The notes under the pieces are model-generated. The model had not been told where the DNA came from. It was given only the letters and a program-made list of their open reading frames with translations, and made no database searches. A stretch of DNA of 33,527 bases from Pseudomonadota bacterium (lineage in GTDB: Bacteria; Pseudomonadota; Gammaproteobacteria; Burkholderiales; Nitrosomonadaceae): positions 1 to 33,527 of the forward strand of contig JAFEEI010000047.1 of assembly GCA_018241205.1 (NCBI GenBank), read 5' to 3'. The position numbers and the translations under genes were made by a program. Position 1 is the first letter of the stretch. Each line of letters opens with the position of its first letter. Below, piece by piece: positions 18,355 through 26,293 of this stretch.

Positions 18355-18899
18355 CACTGCGCCTGCTGGGGATCGGTCATGACGATTTCACCCGCATGCA
18401 AGCCGGAAATGACTTCGACCCGGTCGCCGAAGGTTTTGCCGGTGCGGGTATGGTGCGTGGATTGCCGTCCGTTGGACAGCACCCGGACGATTTTCAGTTG
18501 GCCAAGATGCTGCACGGTGCTGGCCGGTATCAGCAATGCGGTATGTTCTTCGCACGCTTGTTTCAGCCAGCCAAAATATCCGGTTTCAGACCTTCAACCG
18601 CAGGTAGTGCAATCTTAATCAGTTGCGAGTACATTCGCGCATCCATTTCCGGAATGATCTCGTCGATCGTTGCGCTGAAAGTCTGATCGATCGTATCGAT
18701 CCGCACCACCACCGTTTCTCCGGAATCGAACGCTCCGGTGCAGGCGGCCGGCACTTCGGCTTCCAGCCTGAGACCGTGCGGCAACTTGCAGCATCACCAC
18801 CGGAACGCCCAGCATTCCCATGTCTCCCGGCTGTTTCAGGCGTTTAACGATGATACCATCGAAAGGCGCCAGCAAAAGCGCGTCGGCCAGTCGCGCCAA
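18315..18899 (-). pseudogene. RND membrane-fusion protein remnant
   Basis: Three frames rebuild the C-terminal part of a periplasmic adaptor. The first gives LLLAPFDGIIVKRLKQPGDM and GVPVVMLQVA, with the classic APFDG barrel motif. A shift near 18780 leads to PHGLRLEAEVPAACTGAFDS and IIPEMDARMYSQLIKIALPA. Another near 18560 leads to ALLIPASTVQHLGQLKIV and ISGLHAGEIVMTDPQQAQ before the stop at 18315. The N-terminal half is missing: the APFDG segment is joined directly to outer-membrane-factor sequence. It precedes the RND remnant as in a normal adaptor-pump operon. Confidence 0.8.
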
Positions 18900-19060
18900 T
18901 GCTTCTTGCAGTTTCAAGAAAGCGGTTTTGACTTCCTGCTCGATGGCTAGCTTGGTTTTTCGCTCCATTTCGCGCATTTCCTTTACCTTTCTTTCCGCAG
19001 CGCTGACCCGTTGCTTGGTATTGAGACCGGAAAACAGATTGGGGCTGTAGTGGATTAGCT
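18900..19060 (-). pseudogene. TolC-type outer-membrane factor remnant fused to the adaptor remnant
   Basis: Reverse-strand reading gives IHYSPNLFSGLNTKQRVSAA followed by a helical, Glu/Lys/Ala-rich run (about MREMERKTKLAIEQEVKTAF, LKLQEAL). A strand motif (LFSG) leading into a long amphipathic helix is the repeat of TolC-family channels, not of adaptors. It continues in frame into the adaptor piece at about 18900, which points to a deletion that joined the two genes. Everything upstream is lost at the inverted repeat 19041-19089. The family call is moderately certain, because only about 50 residues remain. Confidence 0.55.
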
Positions 19061-19089
19061 TAGATGCTAAGCTAATCCACTACAGCCCC
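19041..19089. repeat. Perfect 23-bp inverted repeat with 3-base loop
   Basis: Left arm 19041-19063 (GGGGCTGTAGTGG... ending TTAG), loop ATG, right arm 19067-19089 are exact reverse complements. No T tract flanks it on either strand, so it is not a typical terminator. It lies exactly at the broken upstream end of the efflux remnant, and the left arm doubles as coding sequence of the outer-membrane-factor fragment (DAKLIHYSP). It may be a fold-back duplication made when the deletion formed. Confidence 0.95.
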
Positions 19090-19159
19090 TAAAACAAAAT
19101 ATTTCAGAAAGAAATGACATTGTCCAATTCAGTCTGGCCGGCTTACCTACAGATGCTTA

Positions 19160-19303
19160 GGGAACGCTGATTAATTTACTATATGCGCGAATAGATTCGT
19201 TGCGCGGTACTCACTTTCTTGCCTATCTTGATGATATATCTAGGCCGCTTGCGTTCCGTGCGCCTATCGCCTCATTTCGCTCGCCGAATTAATCAGCGTT
19301 TCC
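19160..19303 (+). repeat. MITE-like palindromic element, copy 1
   Basis: The element is bounded by inverted ends GGAACGCTGATTAATT (19161-19176) and AATTAATCAGCGTTTCC (19287-19303). The interior aligns by eye with copy 2 (23404-23513, same orientation) and copy 3 (33371-33517, opposite orientation), including CGTTGCGCGG, TGCCTATCTTG and CTCGCCGAATTAATCA. It has no coding capacity. It lies between the efflux remnant and the second cold-shock gene. Confidence 0.85.
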
Positions 19304-19346
19304 GGCTTGTCGGGAGGTAGGGAGGTAATTTAACTGCCTCATTCAA

Positions 19347-19378
19347 ACAAAAACCCCGGTAGACCGGGGTTTTTGTTT
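19347..19378 (-). terminator. Rho-independent terminator after cold-shock gene 2
   Basis: AAAACCCCGGT-AGA-ACCGGGGTTTTT-type stem (AAAAACCCCGGT / ACCGGGGTTTTT with a short loop) with T-rich flank on both strands, 22 bases beyond the csp stop. Confidence 0.9.
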
Positions 19379-19399
19379 ATGCATTTGCCGTGCGCTAAC

Positions 19400-19603
19400 T
19401 TACAGCGGCACGATATTGGATGCCTGTTTACCTTTGGGGCCGGTGGTAATGTCAAAGGTAACGCGCTGAGCTTCGCGCAATGATTTGAAACCACTGCTGT
19501 TGATTGCGGAGAAGTGTGCGAATAAATCTTCTCCACCGTTATCTGGGGTAATAAAGCCAAAACCTTTGGCGTCATTGAACCATTTAACTACACCTGTTGC
19601 CAT
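19400..19603 (-). CDS. Cold-shock protein, CspA family (copy 2)
   Basis: A 67-aa single cold-shock domain with RNP1 KGFGFI and RNP2 DLFAHFS, highly similar to the copy at 11775-11978. Differences cluster in the middle and end (for example [14 protein letters not shown] against [14 protein letters not shown]). The frame could start 19 codons earlier, but the Met at 19603 matches copy 1 and follows an AAGGAAAT site. It is a separate transcription unit with its own terminator, divergent to katA across a 391-base gap. It likely acts as an RNA chaperone; the inducing condition is not visible. Confidence 0.95.
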   Translation of the reverse strand: MATGVVKWFNDAKGFGFITPDNGGEDLFAHFSAINSSGFKSLREAQRVTFDITTGPKGKQASNIVPL

Positions 19604-19994
19604 GTTGATTTCCTTAATAATGAATGAATATATTTTTCTACAGCGAACCGTAGCGGCCATCGAATATCAAGGAAAAAGGTCAACTGTAAGCATCGCATTT
19701 CACAACTTGAATCCAAAAGACTCGTTTAAGATACACGTTTCCAAGCAAAGTTCAAGTATTTATTGAAAATGCCGGGTGCAGTAACTTAACAATTCAACAG
19801 AATTGGGCGATTCTGGCGGGTTGATCCAGATAACTTCTCAGACGCTCTTTGCGCGCTTCGGATTTTTGCGATTCCGCTTGGCATCCAATTTCCGTATTCT
19901 CAAATTTTTGTCCGGGAAATGTTTCTTTTGCTGGATTGTCTATTTGATTTTGTTGTGTTGTAACCTGCCGATTCACATTTACGAGGAGGATGCC
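19604..19994. other. Divergent csp2/katA intergenic region
   Basis: About 390 bases hold no convincing gene. The katA frame stays open leftwards to 19803 but that part has no family resemblance. A small perfect stem CAATTC-AACA-GAATTG is at 19790-19805. Both promoters should be here; no clear OxyR or PerR box was recognised by eye. Confidence 0.5.
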
Positions 19995-21452
19995 ATGAGC
20001 GATCAGAAGAAATTGACCACAGCCGCCGGTGCGCCAGTGCCGGATAATCAGAATACAATGACTGCAGGGCCGCGCGGTCCGGTGTTGTTGCAGGATGTTT
20101 GGTTGCTCGAAAAGCTGGCGCATTTCGACCGCGAAGTGATTCCGGAGCGGCGCATGCACGCGAAAGGTTCCGGCGCTTACGGTACGTTTACGGTGACGCA
20201 CGATATTACGAAATACACGCGCGCCAAAATTTTTTCGCAGATCGGCAAGAAAACCGAGTTGTTCGCGCGCTTCACCACGGTTGCCGGCGAGCGCGGCGCG
20301 GCGGATGCCGAGCGCGATATCCGCGGTTTCGCGGTTAAGTTTTATACCGAGGAGGGCAATTGGGATTTGGTCGGCAACAATACGCCGGTGTTTTTCCTGC
20401 GCGATCCATTGAAATTTCCCGACCTGAATCACGCTGTCAAACGCGATCCGCGTACCAACATGCGCAGCGCGAAGAATAACTGGGATTTCTGGACTTCACT
20501 GCCGGAAGCGCTGCATCAGATCACCATCGTCATGTCCGATCGCGGCATCCCGGCGAGTTACCGCACCATGCACGGCTTCGGCTCGCATACGTTCAGTTTC
20601 ATCAACGCGAACAACGAGCGCTTTTGGGTAAAATTTCATTTCAAGAGTCAGCAAGGCATCAAAAATTTGACCGATGCCGAAGCCGAGGCGATCATCGGCA
20701 AGGATCGTGAAAGCCACCAGCGCGATTTATACGAAGCCATCGAACGCGGCGAGTTTCCGAAATGGACGCTGTTTGTGCAGATCATGCCGGAAGTTGAAGC
20801 CTCCAAAGTGCCGTACAACCCGTTCGACCTGACCAAGGTGTGGCCGCATCGCGATTTTCCGTCGATCGAGGTGGGCGTGATGGAACTCAATCGCAATCCG
20901 GAGAATTTCTTCGCCGAAGTCGAGCAATCGGCGTTCAACCCCGCCAACGTCGTGCCTGGTATCGGTTTTTCGCCGGACAAAATGTTGCAAGCCCGGTTGT
21001 TCTCCTATGGCGATGCGCAACGGTACCGTCTGGGTGTCAATCACCATTTGATTCCGGTCAATGCGCCGCGTTGTCCGTTTCACAGCTATCACCGCGACGG
21101 TCAGATGCGGGTCGACGGTAATCACGGTGGCACACTGGGGTATGAACCCAACAGTTATGGTGAATGGCAGGAGCAGCCGGATTTCCGCGAACCGCCGCTG
21201 TCGATCGAAGGTGCGGCCGATCACTGGAATCACCGCGAGGATACGGATTACTACTCGCAGCCCGGCGCCTTGTTCCGGTTGATGACGCCAGCGCAGCAAC
21301 AAGCATTGTTCGCCAACACCGCTCGCTCTATCAGCGGTGCGCCGCGCGAAATCCAGATCCGCCATATCCGCAATTGCCTGAAAGCCGATCCGGCATATGG
21401 AAAAGGCATTGCGGATGCTTTGGCTATTGCATTGAACGAAGTTCCCGCGTAG
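19995..21452 (+). CDS. katA: Monofunctional haem catalase
   Basis: A 485-aa small-subunit catalase (clade 3-like) that breaks hydrogen peroxide into water and oxygen. The catalytic His55 is in [12 protein letters not shown], the distal Asn128 in VGNNTPVFF, and the proximal haem-ligand Tyr in [14 protein letters not shown] (near residue 338). No signal peptide is present, so it is cytoplasmic. The start follows a strong AGGAGGA site 5 bases upstream; the longer open frame to the left was rejected. Base composition is noticeably more GC-rich than the neighbouring regulator gene, so a different history is possible. An orphan response regulator follows on the same strand after 239 bases. Confidence 0.97.
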   Translation: MSDQKKLTTAAGAPVPDNQNTMTAGPRGPVLLQDVWLLEKLAHFDREVIPERRMHAKGSGAYGTFTVTHDITKYTRAKIFSQIGKKTELFARFTTVAGERGAADAERDIRGFAVKFYTEEGNWDLVGNNTPVFFLRDPLKFPDLNHAVKRDPRTNMRSAKNNWDFWTSLPEALHQITIVMSDRGIPASYRTMHGFGSHTFSFINANNERFWVKFHFKSQQGIKNLTDAEAEAIIGKDRESHQRDLYEAIERGEFPKWTLFVQIMPEVEASKVPYNPFDLTKVWPHRDFPSIEVGVMELNRNPENFFAEVEQSAFNPANVVPGIGFSPDKMLQARLFSYGDAQRYRLGVNHHLIPVNAPRCPFHSYHRDGQMRVDGNHGGTLGYEPNSYGEWQEQPDFREPPLSIEGAADHWNHREDTDYYSQPGALFRLMTPAQQQALFANTARSISGAPREIQIRHIRNCLKADPAYGKGIADALAIALNEVPA

Positions 21453-21691
21453 CGCTGCGGGGTTCCGGCTTCCGCTCAGAGGGAAGGTTTATCTGGTTTG
21501 AGTTTTGGGGTGGCTGCGTTCGGAGTTGGTTTACTAAATTTTAAAAATGCGTGCGTTTAGCTGTTCATACTCGATTCAAGAAATGCTCTGAATACCCGAT
21601 TACCAAACCAGCAAATTGCCGCACATTGAATGGTGCGGTAACCGGTACACCGGAAAATGGGTATCAACTTAAATCAATCGTATTAAATTCA

Positions 21692-22393
21692 ATGTCTATG
21701 CGTTTAGGAATTCTTGAAGACGAACCAACTCAAGTAGCTATTTATGAGCTGCTGCTTTCACCGAGTCAGTACCAATGTGAGTTCTTTGGGACCATTGCCT
21801 CGTTTCTCGATGCACTGCGGGATAAAAAATTCGATCTGCTCGTAATTGACTGGATATTGCCAGATGGAACCGCCGGGGAAGCGCTCAAGTGGATTCGCGA
21901 GAATCTGGATTGGCATATTCCAATCATTTGCGTTACGTCGTGCAGCAGTGAATCAGATGTCGTTAATGTTCTGCACATGGGCGCGGATGATTATTTCGTG
22001 AAGTCTTCGCGGCACTTCGAGCTGCTAGCCCGGATTGAAACTCTGGCGCGCCGCAGCAGGGAAAAACAGCCTGCGATATTACAGTTTGGGCCATACGAAA
22101 TCGACTCAGAAAATCAGGCGATCATTGTTGACGGCAAGAACGCAGGTCTTACTCAGAAAGAATTCGTGCTCGCATGCTATCTGTTCCAAAACATGAACAA
22201 ACTGTTGTCGCGAATTCACTTGCTAGAAAAAATATGGGGATTGTCGGCAGAAGTCGATACACGCACCGTGGATACGCACATCAGCCGTATTCGTCATAAA
22301 CTTAGCCTCTCGGCGCGAAGCGAATGGGATATTTTGACAATTTACGGTTATGGCTATCGCCTGCAACATGCCAAGGTTGTTGAACCGGCTTGA
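21692..22393 (+). CDS. OmpR/PhoB-family response regulator (orphan)
   Basis: A 233-aa regulator. Receiver domain: acidic pair in ILEDEP, phosphoacceptor Asp53 in LLVIDWILPDG, Ser/Thr switch in ICVTS and Lys104 in DYFVKSS. The C-terminal half is a winged helix (LTQKEFVLACYLFQNMNKLL, VDTRTVDTHISRIRHKL, ending IYGYGYRLQH). The Met at 21692 (or 21698) was chosen because the receiver begins there; 47 upstream codons show no similarity. No histidine kinase gene is beside it, so its partner must be elsewhere. Its target genes cannot be told from the sequence; the neighbours katA and a DUF5658-like gene are possible. Confidence 0.92.
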   Translation: MSMRLGILEDEPTQVAIYELLLSPSQYQCEFFGTIASFLDALRDKKFDLLVIDWILPDGTAGEALKWIRENLDWHIPIICVTSCSSESDVVNVLHMGADDYFVKSSRHFELLARIETLARRSREKQPAILQFGPYEIDSENQAIIVDGKNAGLTQKEFVLACYLFQNMNKLLSRIHLLEKIWGLSAEVDTRTVDTHISRIRHKLSLSARSEWDILTIYGYGYRLQHAKVVEPA

Positions 22394-22757
22394 TAATCAT
22401 ACGCATGATTCGCAAGTTCTCGCATCAGGATTATTTTTATTGATTCAGATTTTTCTCTGCAATTAAAACGGCTATTCTTCTCGAATCATAGGCGTCATTT
22501 CCTCCTTTTTTAGTAGCGATGTACCAGAAATCTAATCACTCCATTCTGATATGCTTGTGAAGCTTTGAATGATTGTTGACGCGAGCAATTCACCGTGTCC
22601 GATGGCGTGCATGATATGTTTAATTTCTTGCAGTCTTGCCGTGTGTTTTAACTGACTCAGTGAATTGTCCGGTGCTTCCCGCGCACACTGTGTGAGCATT
22701 GACCGGGAAGCCGGTATTCGTACGATGAAATGAATCAATAAGAGAAATGGAGTTGAT
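22394..22757. other. Intergenic region with a nested dyad
   Basis: About 360 bases without a convincing gene. An inverted repeat GCTTCCCG (22674-22681) / CGGGAAGC (22704-22711) encloses a perfect small palindrome CACAC-T-GTGTG. It lies roughly 50 bases before the DUF5658-like start and might be an operator or mRNA structure. A reverse-strand frame here lacks a ribosome site and family resemblance. Confidence 0.4.
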
Positions 22758-23231
22758 ATGGTTAATATCATTGTAACTACAGACAGTAGAAAACAGGATC
22801 GCCGCCAGGAAATGCCGTTTTTTTGCGTTTACCATTTGGGGATTAAAATGGGCAAGCGAAGCGCAGACCGGAGAGTTTCGGCGAGAGGGAAACCGGAATA
22901 TGTCGATCGTTATGCGGGAAGTTTGCTGTTTTGTGTCATTGCAATTTTATTTTTAAGCGCATTGGATGCTCATTTGACGCTTAACATCCTGATGAATGGC
23001 GGCGAAGAGATCAATTGGTTCATGGCGGTGCTGATTGAGGAAAGTGCGGAAAAGTTTGTCGCGATAAAACTCGCACTTACCTCGATGGCGCTCATTTTAC
23101 TGGTGATTCATCATAATGTGCGATTGGCTAAATTTTTACGCGTCAGGCATCTCAAGTACATGATCCTCACCGGTTATAGCACATTGATCGGATACGAATG
23201 GTATTTGCTGGAACTAGCTGCTGCACTTTAG
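22758..23231 (+). CDS. DUF5658-like small membrane protein
   Basis: A 157-aa protein. The first 50 residues are polar and basic, with ADRRVSARGKPEY typical of the lead-in to DUF5658. Three hydrophobic segments follow: about 53-78 (LLFCVIAILFLSALDAHLTL), 101-119 (AIKLALTSMALILLVIHHN) and 135-157. The LDAHLTLNILMNGGEEINWF segment matches the family pattern LDaxlTlxll..GgxExNP. The function of the family is not known. The ATG follows GGAG at good distance. It is preceded by an orphan response regulator and followed by a non-coding stretch with MITE-like copy 2. Confidence 0.7.
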   Translation: MVNIIVTTDSRKQDRRQEMPFFCVYHLGIKMGKRSADRRVSARGKPEYVDRYAGSLLFCVIAILFLSALDAHLTLNILMNGGEEINWFMAVLIEESAEKFVAIKLALTSMALILLVIHHNVRLAKFLRVRHLKYMILTGYSTLIGYEWYLLELAAAL

Positions 23232-23403
23232 CTAGCGGGCCGTTGATAAACTATCTGCGTTGCTGCTACAGTATTAAAACAGACTCAGAATGCTTCTTTT
23301 TTAAGTATGAACTGCACTTTTCGCCTGTTTTACCTTGCCCGGCCTCCTCGAAAATGTTTTTTAACAAGTTGTTACGTTGAGCAATCCGGTCGTGTAATCC
23401 CTC

Positions 23404-23513
23404 AGGAAACGCTGATTAATTGACTGTACGAGTAAATCGCTTCATTGCACGGTATTCGCTTCCTTGCCTATCTTGTTGATAGGTCTCGCTCGCCGAATTA
23501 ATCAACGTTTTCC
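23404..23513 (+). repeat. MITE-like palindromic element, copy 2 (internally shortened)
   Basis: Ends AGGAAACGCTGATTAATT (23404-23421) and AATTAATCAACGTTTTCC (23496-23513) are near-perfect inverted repeats. The interior matches copy 1 up to TTGATAGGTCTC, then lacks about 35 bases before GCTCGCCGAATT. It ends 6 bases from the stop of the TolC-like gene and could serve as its transcription end. Confidence 0.85.
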
Positions 23514-23519
23514 GAAGAA

Positions 23520-24875
23520 TCAATACGAATCCGCTTTAAAATAGCTGGCTATATTTCTTAAATCATCCAATACCAACGTGCCTGCGGCCAATTGCAGGCG
23601 TAGATAAGCCAGCAGGTAATCGTACCGCGCCTGCGAAAGATCGCGTTGGGCTGTGTACAGTTGTTGCTGTGCTTCCAGAAGGTTCAAATTGATCCGGATA
23701 CCGCCGCGGATACTTTTTTCTGTTGCAGCAACAAGCAACTCGGCTGACTTGACTGCCAGTTCCAATGATTCAATTTTTTTGACACCGCTTTTGAGTAAAT
23801 TATGTTGCTTTTTTAACTCAACTAGCACTTTGTCGGTCATTGCGTCGAGGTCGGCTTCAGCGCGCGCATAATTTGCTTTTGCTTGCGCCGTTAGCGCATT
23901 TACACGGCCACCCGTGTATAAAGGAAAATTGACTTCGACACCGATGGTGCCAAGCTCGGCATCTTGATTGCGCGTGATAAAAGACCCTCTATTATTCTTT
24001 GATAAGCTGGCGACCAAATCAACGCGCGGCACATGGCCTGCGAAATTCTTTCTGACTTCTTCCTTGCCGGATGTTACGGTGTGACGTTGCGTCACAATCT
24101 CGGCATTTCGTTCCAGAGCCATGGCATGCCATTCATCATAATCTTGCAACTGAATGGATCGGGTATTAAACGCATGAGACAATCGATCGAGTTGGGTTAT
24201 TTTTTGCCCTACGATGGCTCCAAGTGTAAGTTGAGCGGATTCCAGCTCGTCTCTTGCTTCAATCGCTTTAGCTTGTGCAATCGCGTGTTTCGATTGTGTT
24301 TCCAGGACATCGGTGGTGGTGCCTTCGCCTTTTATCAGCATGCGTTCATTGACGCGCTTGAGCTCATCAAGTGCATTTAATTGCGCTTCGGTGATTTTGA
24401 CATGATCCTGAGCCAGCAATGTTTCTACATAGGCTTCCACTAACCGCACCACCAGTTGCTGGCTGCGCCCGGTGAATTTAGCCCGGCTTGAGTCGGCTTG
24501 CGCTTTACCCATGCGGTAACTGGCCATAGCTTCTAAATTGATCAATGGCTGACGAAGTGTTAATGAGCTGATCTGACTATCGAAATGAGTATGTTGAGAA
24601 AAATTTGTAATATTTCCAGTCAGACTTTGTTGTTGTCCTGAAATGGTTCCCGCACTTTTACTTTGATTGTGAGTAATAGCCAAGTTAGGCAGCAAGCTTG
24701 CCAAGCCAATGGTTTCAGCTTGCTGTCCGGCTTCATTTTCATGATAAGCGGAGCGGTAAATCGGATCATGGTTGAGTGCAGCTTCATAAGCATCCAGCAG
24801 GTTCATTGCCTGAGCAGAGCTGAATAAACTGAACAAAAGCCAAACAGAAAACGAGATTTTAGGAATATTCATCAT
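23520..24875 (-). CDS. TolC-family outer-membrane channel of a type I secretion system
   Basis: A 451-aa TolC/PrtF-like protein. A signal peptide (MMNIPKISFSVWLLFSLFSSAQA) is followed by MNLLDAYEAALNHDPIYRSA, the usual start of type I outer-membrane proteins. Two outer-membrane-efflux repeats follow, with strand motifs SLTLRQPLINLEAM and VEVNFPLYTGGRVNAL each leading into a long helical hairpin. The C-terminal GGIRINLNLLEAQQQLYTAQ is typical of the family. The channel spans the outer membrane and periplasm and docks on the HlyD adaptor. Its gene lies 5 bases after the adaptor gene and closes the probable operon; MITE-like copy 2 begins 6 bases past its stop. Confidence 0.93.
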   Translation of the reverse strand: MMNIPKISFSVWLLFSLFSSAQAMNLLDAYEAALNHDPIYRSAYHENEAGQQAETIGLASLLPNLAITHNQSKSAGTISGQQQSLTGNITNFSQHTHFDSQISSLTLRQPLINLEAMASYRMGKAQADSSRAKFTGRSQQLVVRLVEAYVETLLAQDHVKITEAQLNALDELKRVNERMLIKGEGTTTDVLETQSKHAIAQAKAIEARDELESAQLTLGAIVGQKITQLDRLSHAFNTRSIQLQDYDEWHAMALERNAEIVTQRHTVTSGKEEVRKNFAGHVPRVDLVASLSKNNRGSFITRNQDAELGTIGVEVNFPLYTGGRVNALTAQAKANYARAEADLDAMTDKVLVELKKQHNLLKSGVKKIESLELAVKSAELLVAATEKSIRGGIRINLNLLEAQQQLYTAQRDLSQARYDYLLAYLRLQLAAGTLVLDDLRNIASYFKADSY

Positions 24876-24880
24876 TACCG

Positions 24881-26233
24881 CTACTCTTCACTCAAAGCGG
24901 AATGCACACGATCCAGGATCGGTTTGAATAGATAACTTAGTAACGAGCGCTCGCCTGTTTTGATAAATATTTCCACCGGCATGCCCGCGCGTATCTGTTC
25001 TTCGGCGAGTTTTTTCATGCCCTCCGGTGTTACGGCAGCCTTCATATTGTAGTACGGCAGCCCGCTTCGTTCATCAACGAGGCGATCCGCTGATACCTGG
25101 GTGACAATGCCCGGAATATTAGGTGCTTTCTTTTGATTCAGGGCAGAGAAAATAAGGTCGACCGGTAAGTCGAGATGCACCTTGTCAATTAAATGAACCG
25201 GAACTTCTCCGGTAACGATCAGGATATCGTTGCTTGGCACGATATCCATCAATTTGAATCCGGGGCTGATAACGCCACCTTCGGTAAACACATTCATGCC
25301 GACCACGATTCCGTCTACAGGCGCTTTAACTTCAATGTTGGCCAATTCGAAATCTTGTCCGTTCAGGCGATTGCGTAAGGAATCAACTTCCCGCTTCGTT
25401 TCGGTTAGCTGCTGTCCTACTTCCTTTTGATATTCCTGTTGACGATGAATGCGCCGTTGCTCCTGCTCGGCAATTTGCCGTTGAGTCCGGCCGATGTTTC
25501 CGGTTTCGGAAAAAATATCACCGGTCAATTGAGTATAGGTGCGTTCCAACTCCAATACGCGATTACGAGGTACAAAACCGTCGTGCTCCAGATCGCGCAT
25601 ATTGATTAATTGTTCTTCCAAAAACTTCAATTGCGTGTTTTTACTGGTTTTGGATGCTTCCAGTCCGCGCAATTGCATTTTTAAACCGGCAATATTCTCA
25701 TCCAGTGCGGCGATTTCATGCCGCAGAGCTAATTTGCGCGATGTAAAAAGCTGAGTTTGTATAGCGATATTGTTGGCGACGCGCGGATCATTTTGTTGTG
25801 CTAATAAATCTTGCGGAAACGTGATTTTGTCCACCCCATCACGCTCTGCCAGTAAGCGAGCCTCCATTGTCAGGGCGGTATAGAGTTGACTACGGGTGAT
25901 CTCGGCTTGTGCCTTGACTTGAGTATCGTTCATCCGCGCCAGCACTTGACCTACTGCAACATGATCGCCCTCCTTAACCAGGATGCTGTCGATGATTCCG
26001 CCGATTTGATGTTGAACAGCCTGCAGATGACTGGCGACTGTAACGGTGCCTGGAACCGGTACGCCTTTTTCCAGCGGTGCAAAAGCTGCCCAAAGCATGA
26101 ATCCGCCGAAGCCCGCCAGCACAATCCACCAGCCCAGCCGGGTATGCAGCGTTTCATCTGTCTCCACGTGATGCGCCGAATCGGCTGAGGCATTATCAAT
26201 AGCGGTTTTTTTTTCTTCTGCTGCGAGCTTCAT
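24881..26233 (-). CDS. HlyD-family periplasmic adaptor (type I secretion)
   Basis: A 450-aa membrane-fusion protein of the HlyD/PrtE type. A short cytoplasmic start is followed by one membrane helix (about 33-53, LGWWIVLAGFGGFMLWAAF). The lipoyl/barrel half-motif GTVTVASHLQAVQHQIGGII, a long coiled-coil hairpin (about 95-290) and the second barrel half (APVDGIVVGMNVFTEGGVIS) come next, and the HlyD family C-terminus AGMPVEIFIKTGERSLLSYL closes it. It links the ABC protein to the TolC-like channel. It starts 60 bases after the ABC gene and is followed after 5 bases by the channel gene, so the three form one system. Confidence 0.95.
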   Translation of the reverse strand: MKLAAEEKKTAIDNASADSAHHVETDETLHTRLGWWIVLAGFGGFMLWAAFAPLEKGVPVPGTVTVASHLQAVQHQIGGIIDSILVKEGDHVAVGQVLARMNDTQVKAQAEITRSQLYTALTMEARLLAERDGVDKITFPQDLLAQQNDPRVANNIAIQTQLFTSRKLALRHEIAALDENIAGLKMQLRGLEASKTSKNTQLKFLEEQLINMRDLEHDGFVPRNRVLELERTYTQLTGDIFSETGNIGRTQRQIAEQEQRRIHRQQEYQKEVGQQLTETKREVDSLRNRLNGQDFELANIEVKAPVDGIVVGMNVFTEGGVISPGFKLMDIVPSNDILIVTGEVPVHLIDKVHLDLPVDLIFSALNQKKAPNIPGIVTQVSADRLVDERSGLPYYNMKAAVTPEGMKKLAEEQIRAGMPVEIFIKTGERSLLSYLFKPILDRVHSALSEE

Positions 26234-26293
26234 TATTTTTCCTATCCGGTAATCAGTATTTTCTTAAGTGCAATGGAAAAGCCATGGCAAAAA

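Noticed and set aside
22532-22771. 79-codon reverse-strand frame between the regulator and the DUF5658-like gene
   Set aside because: No ribosome site at either Met, no recognisable domain, and it covers a region with a dyad likely to be regulatory.
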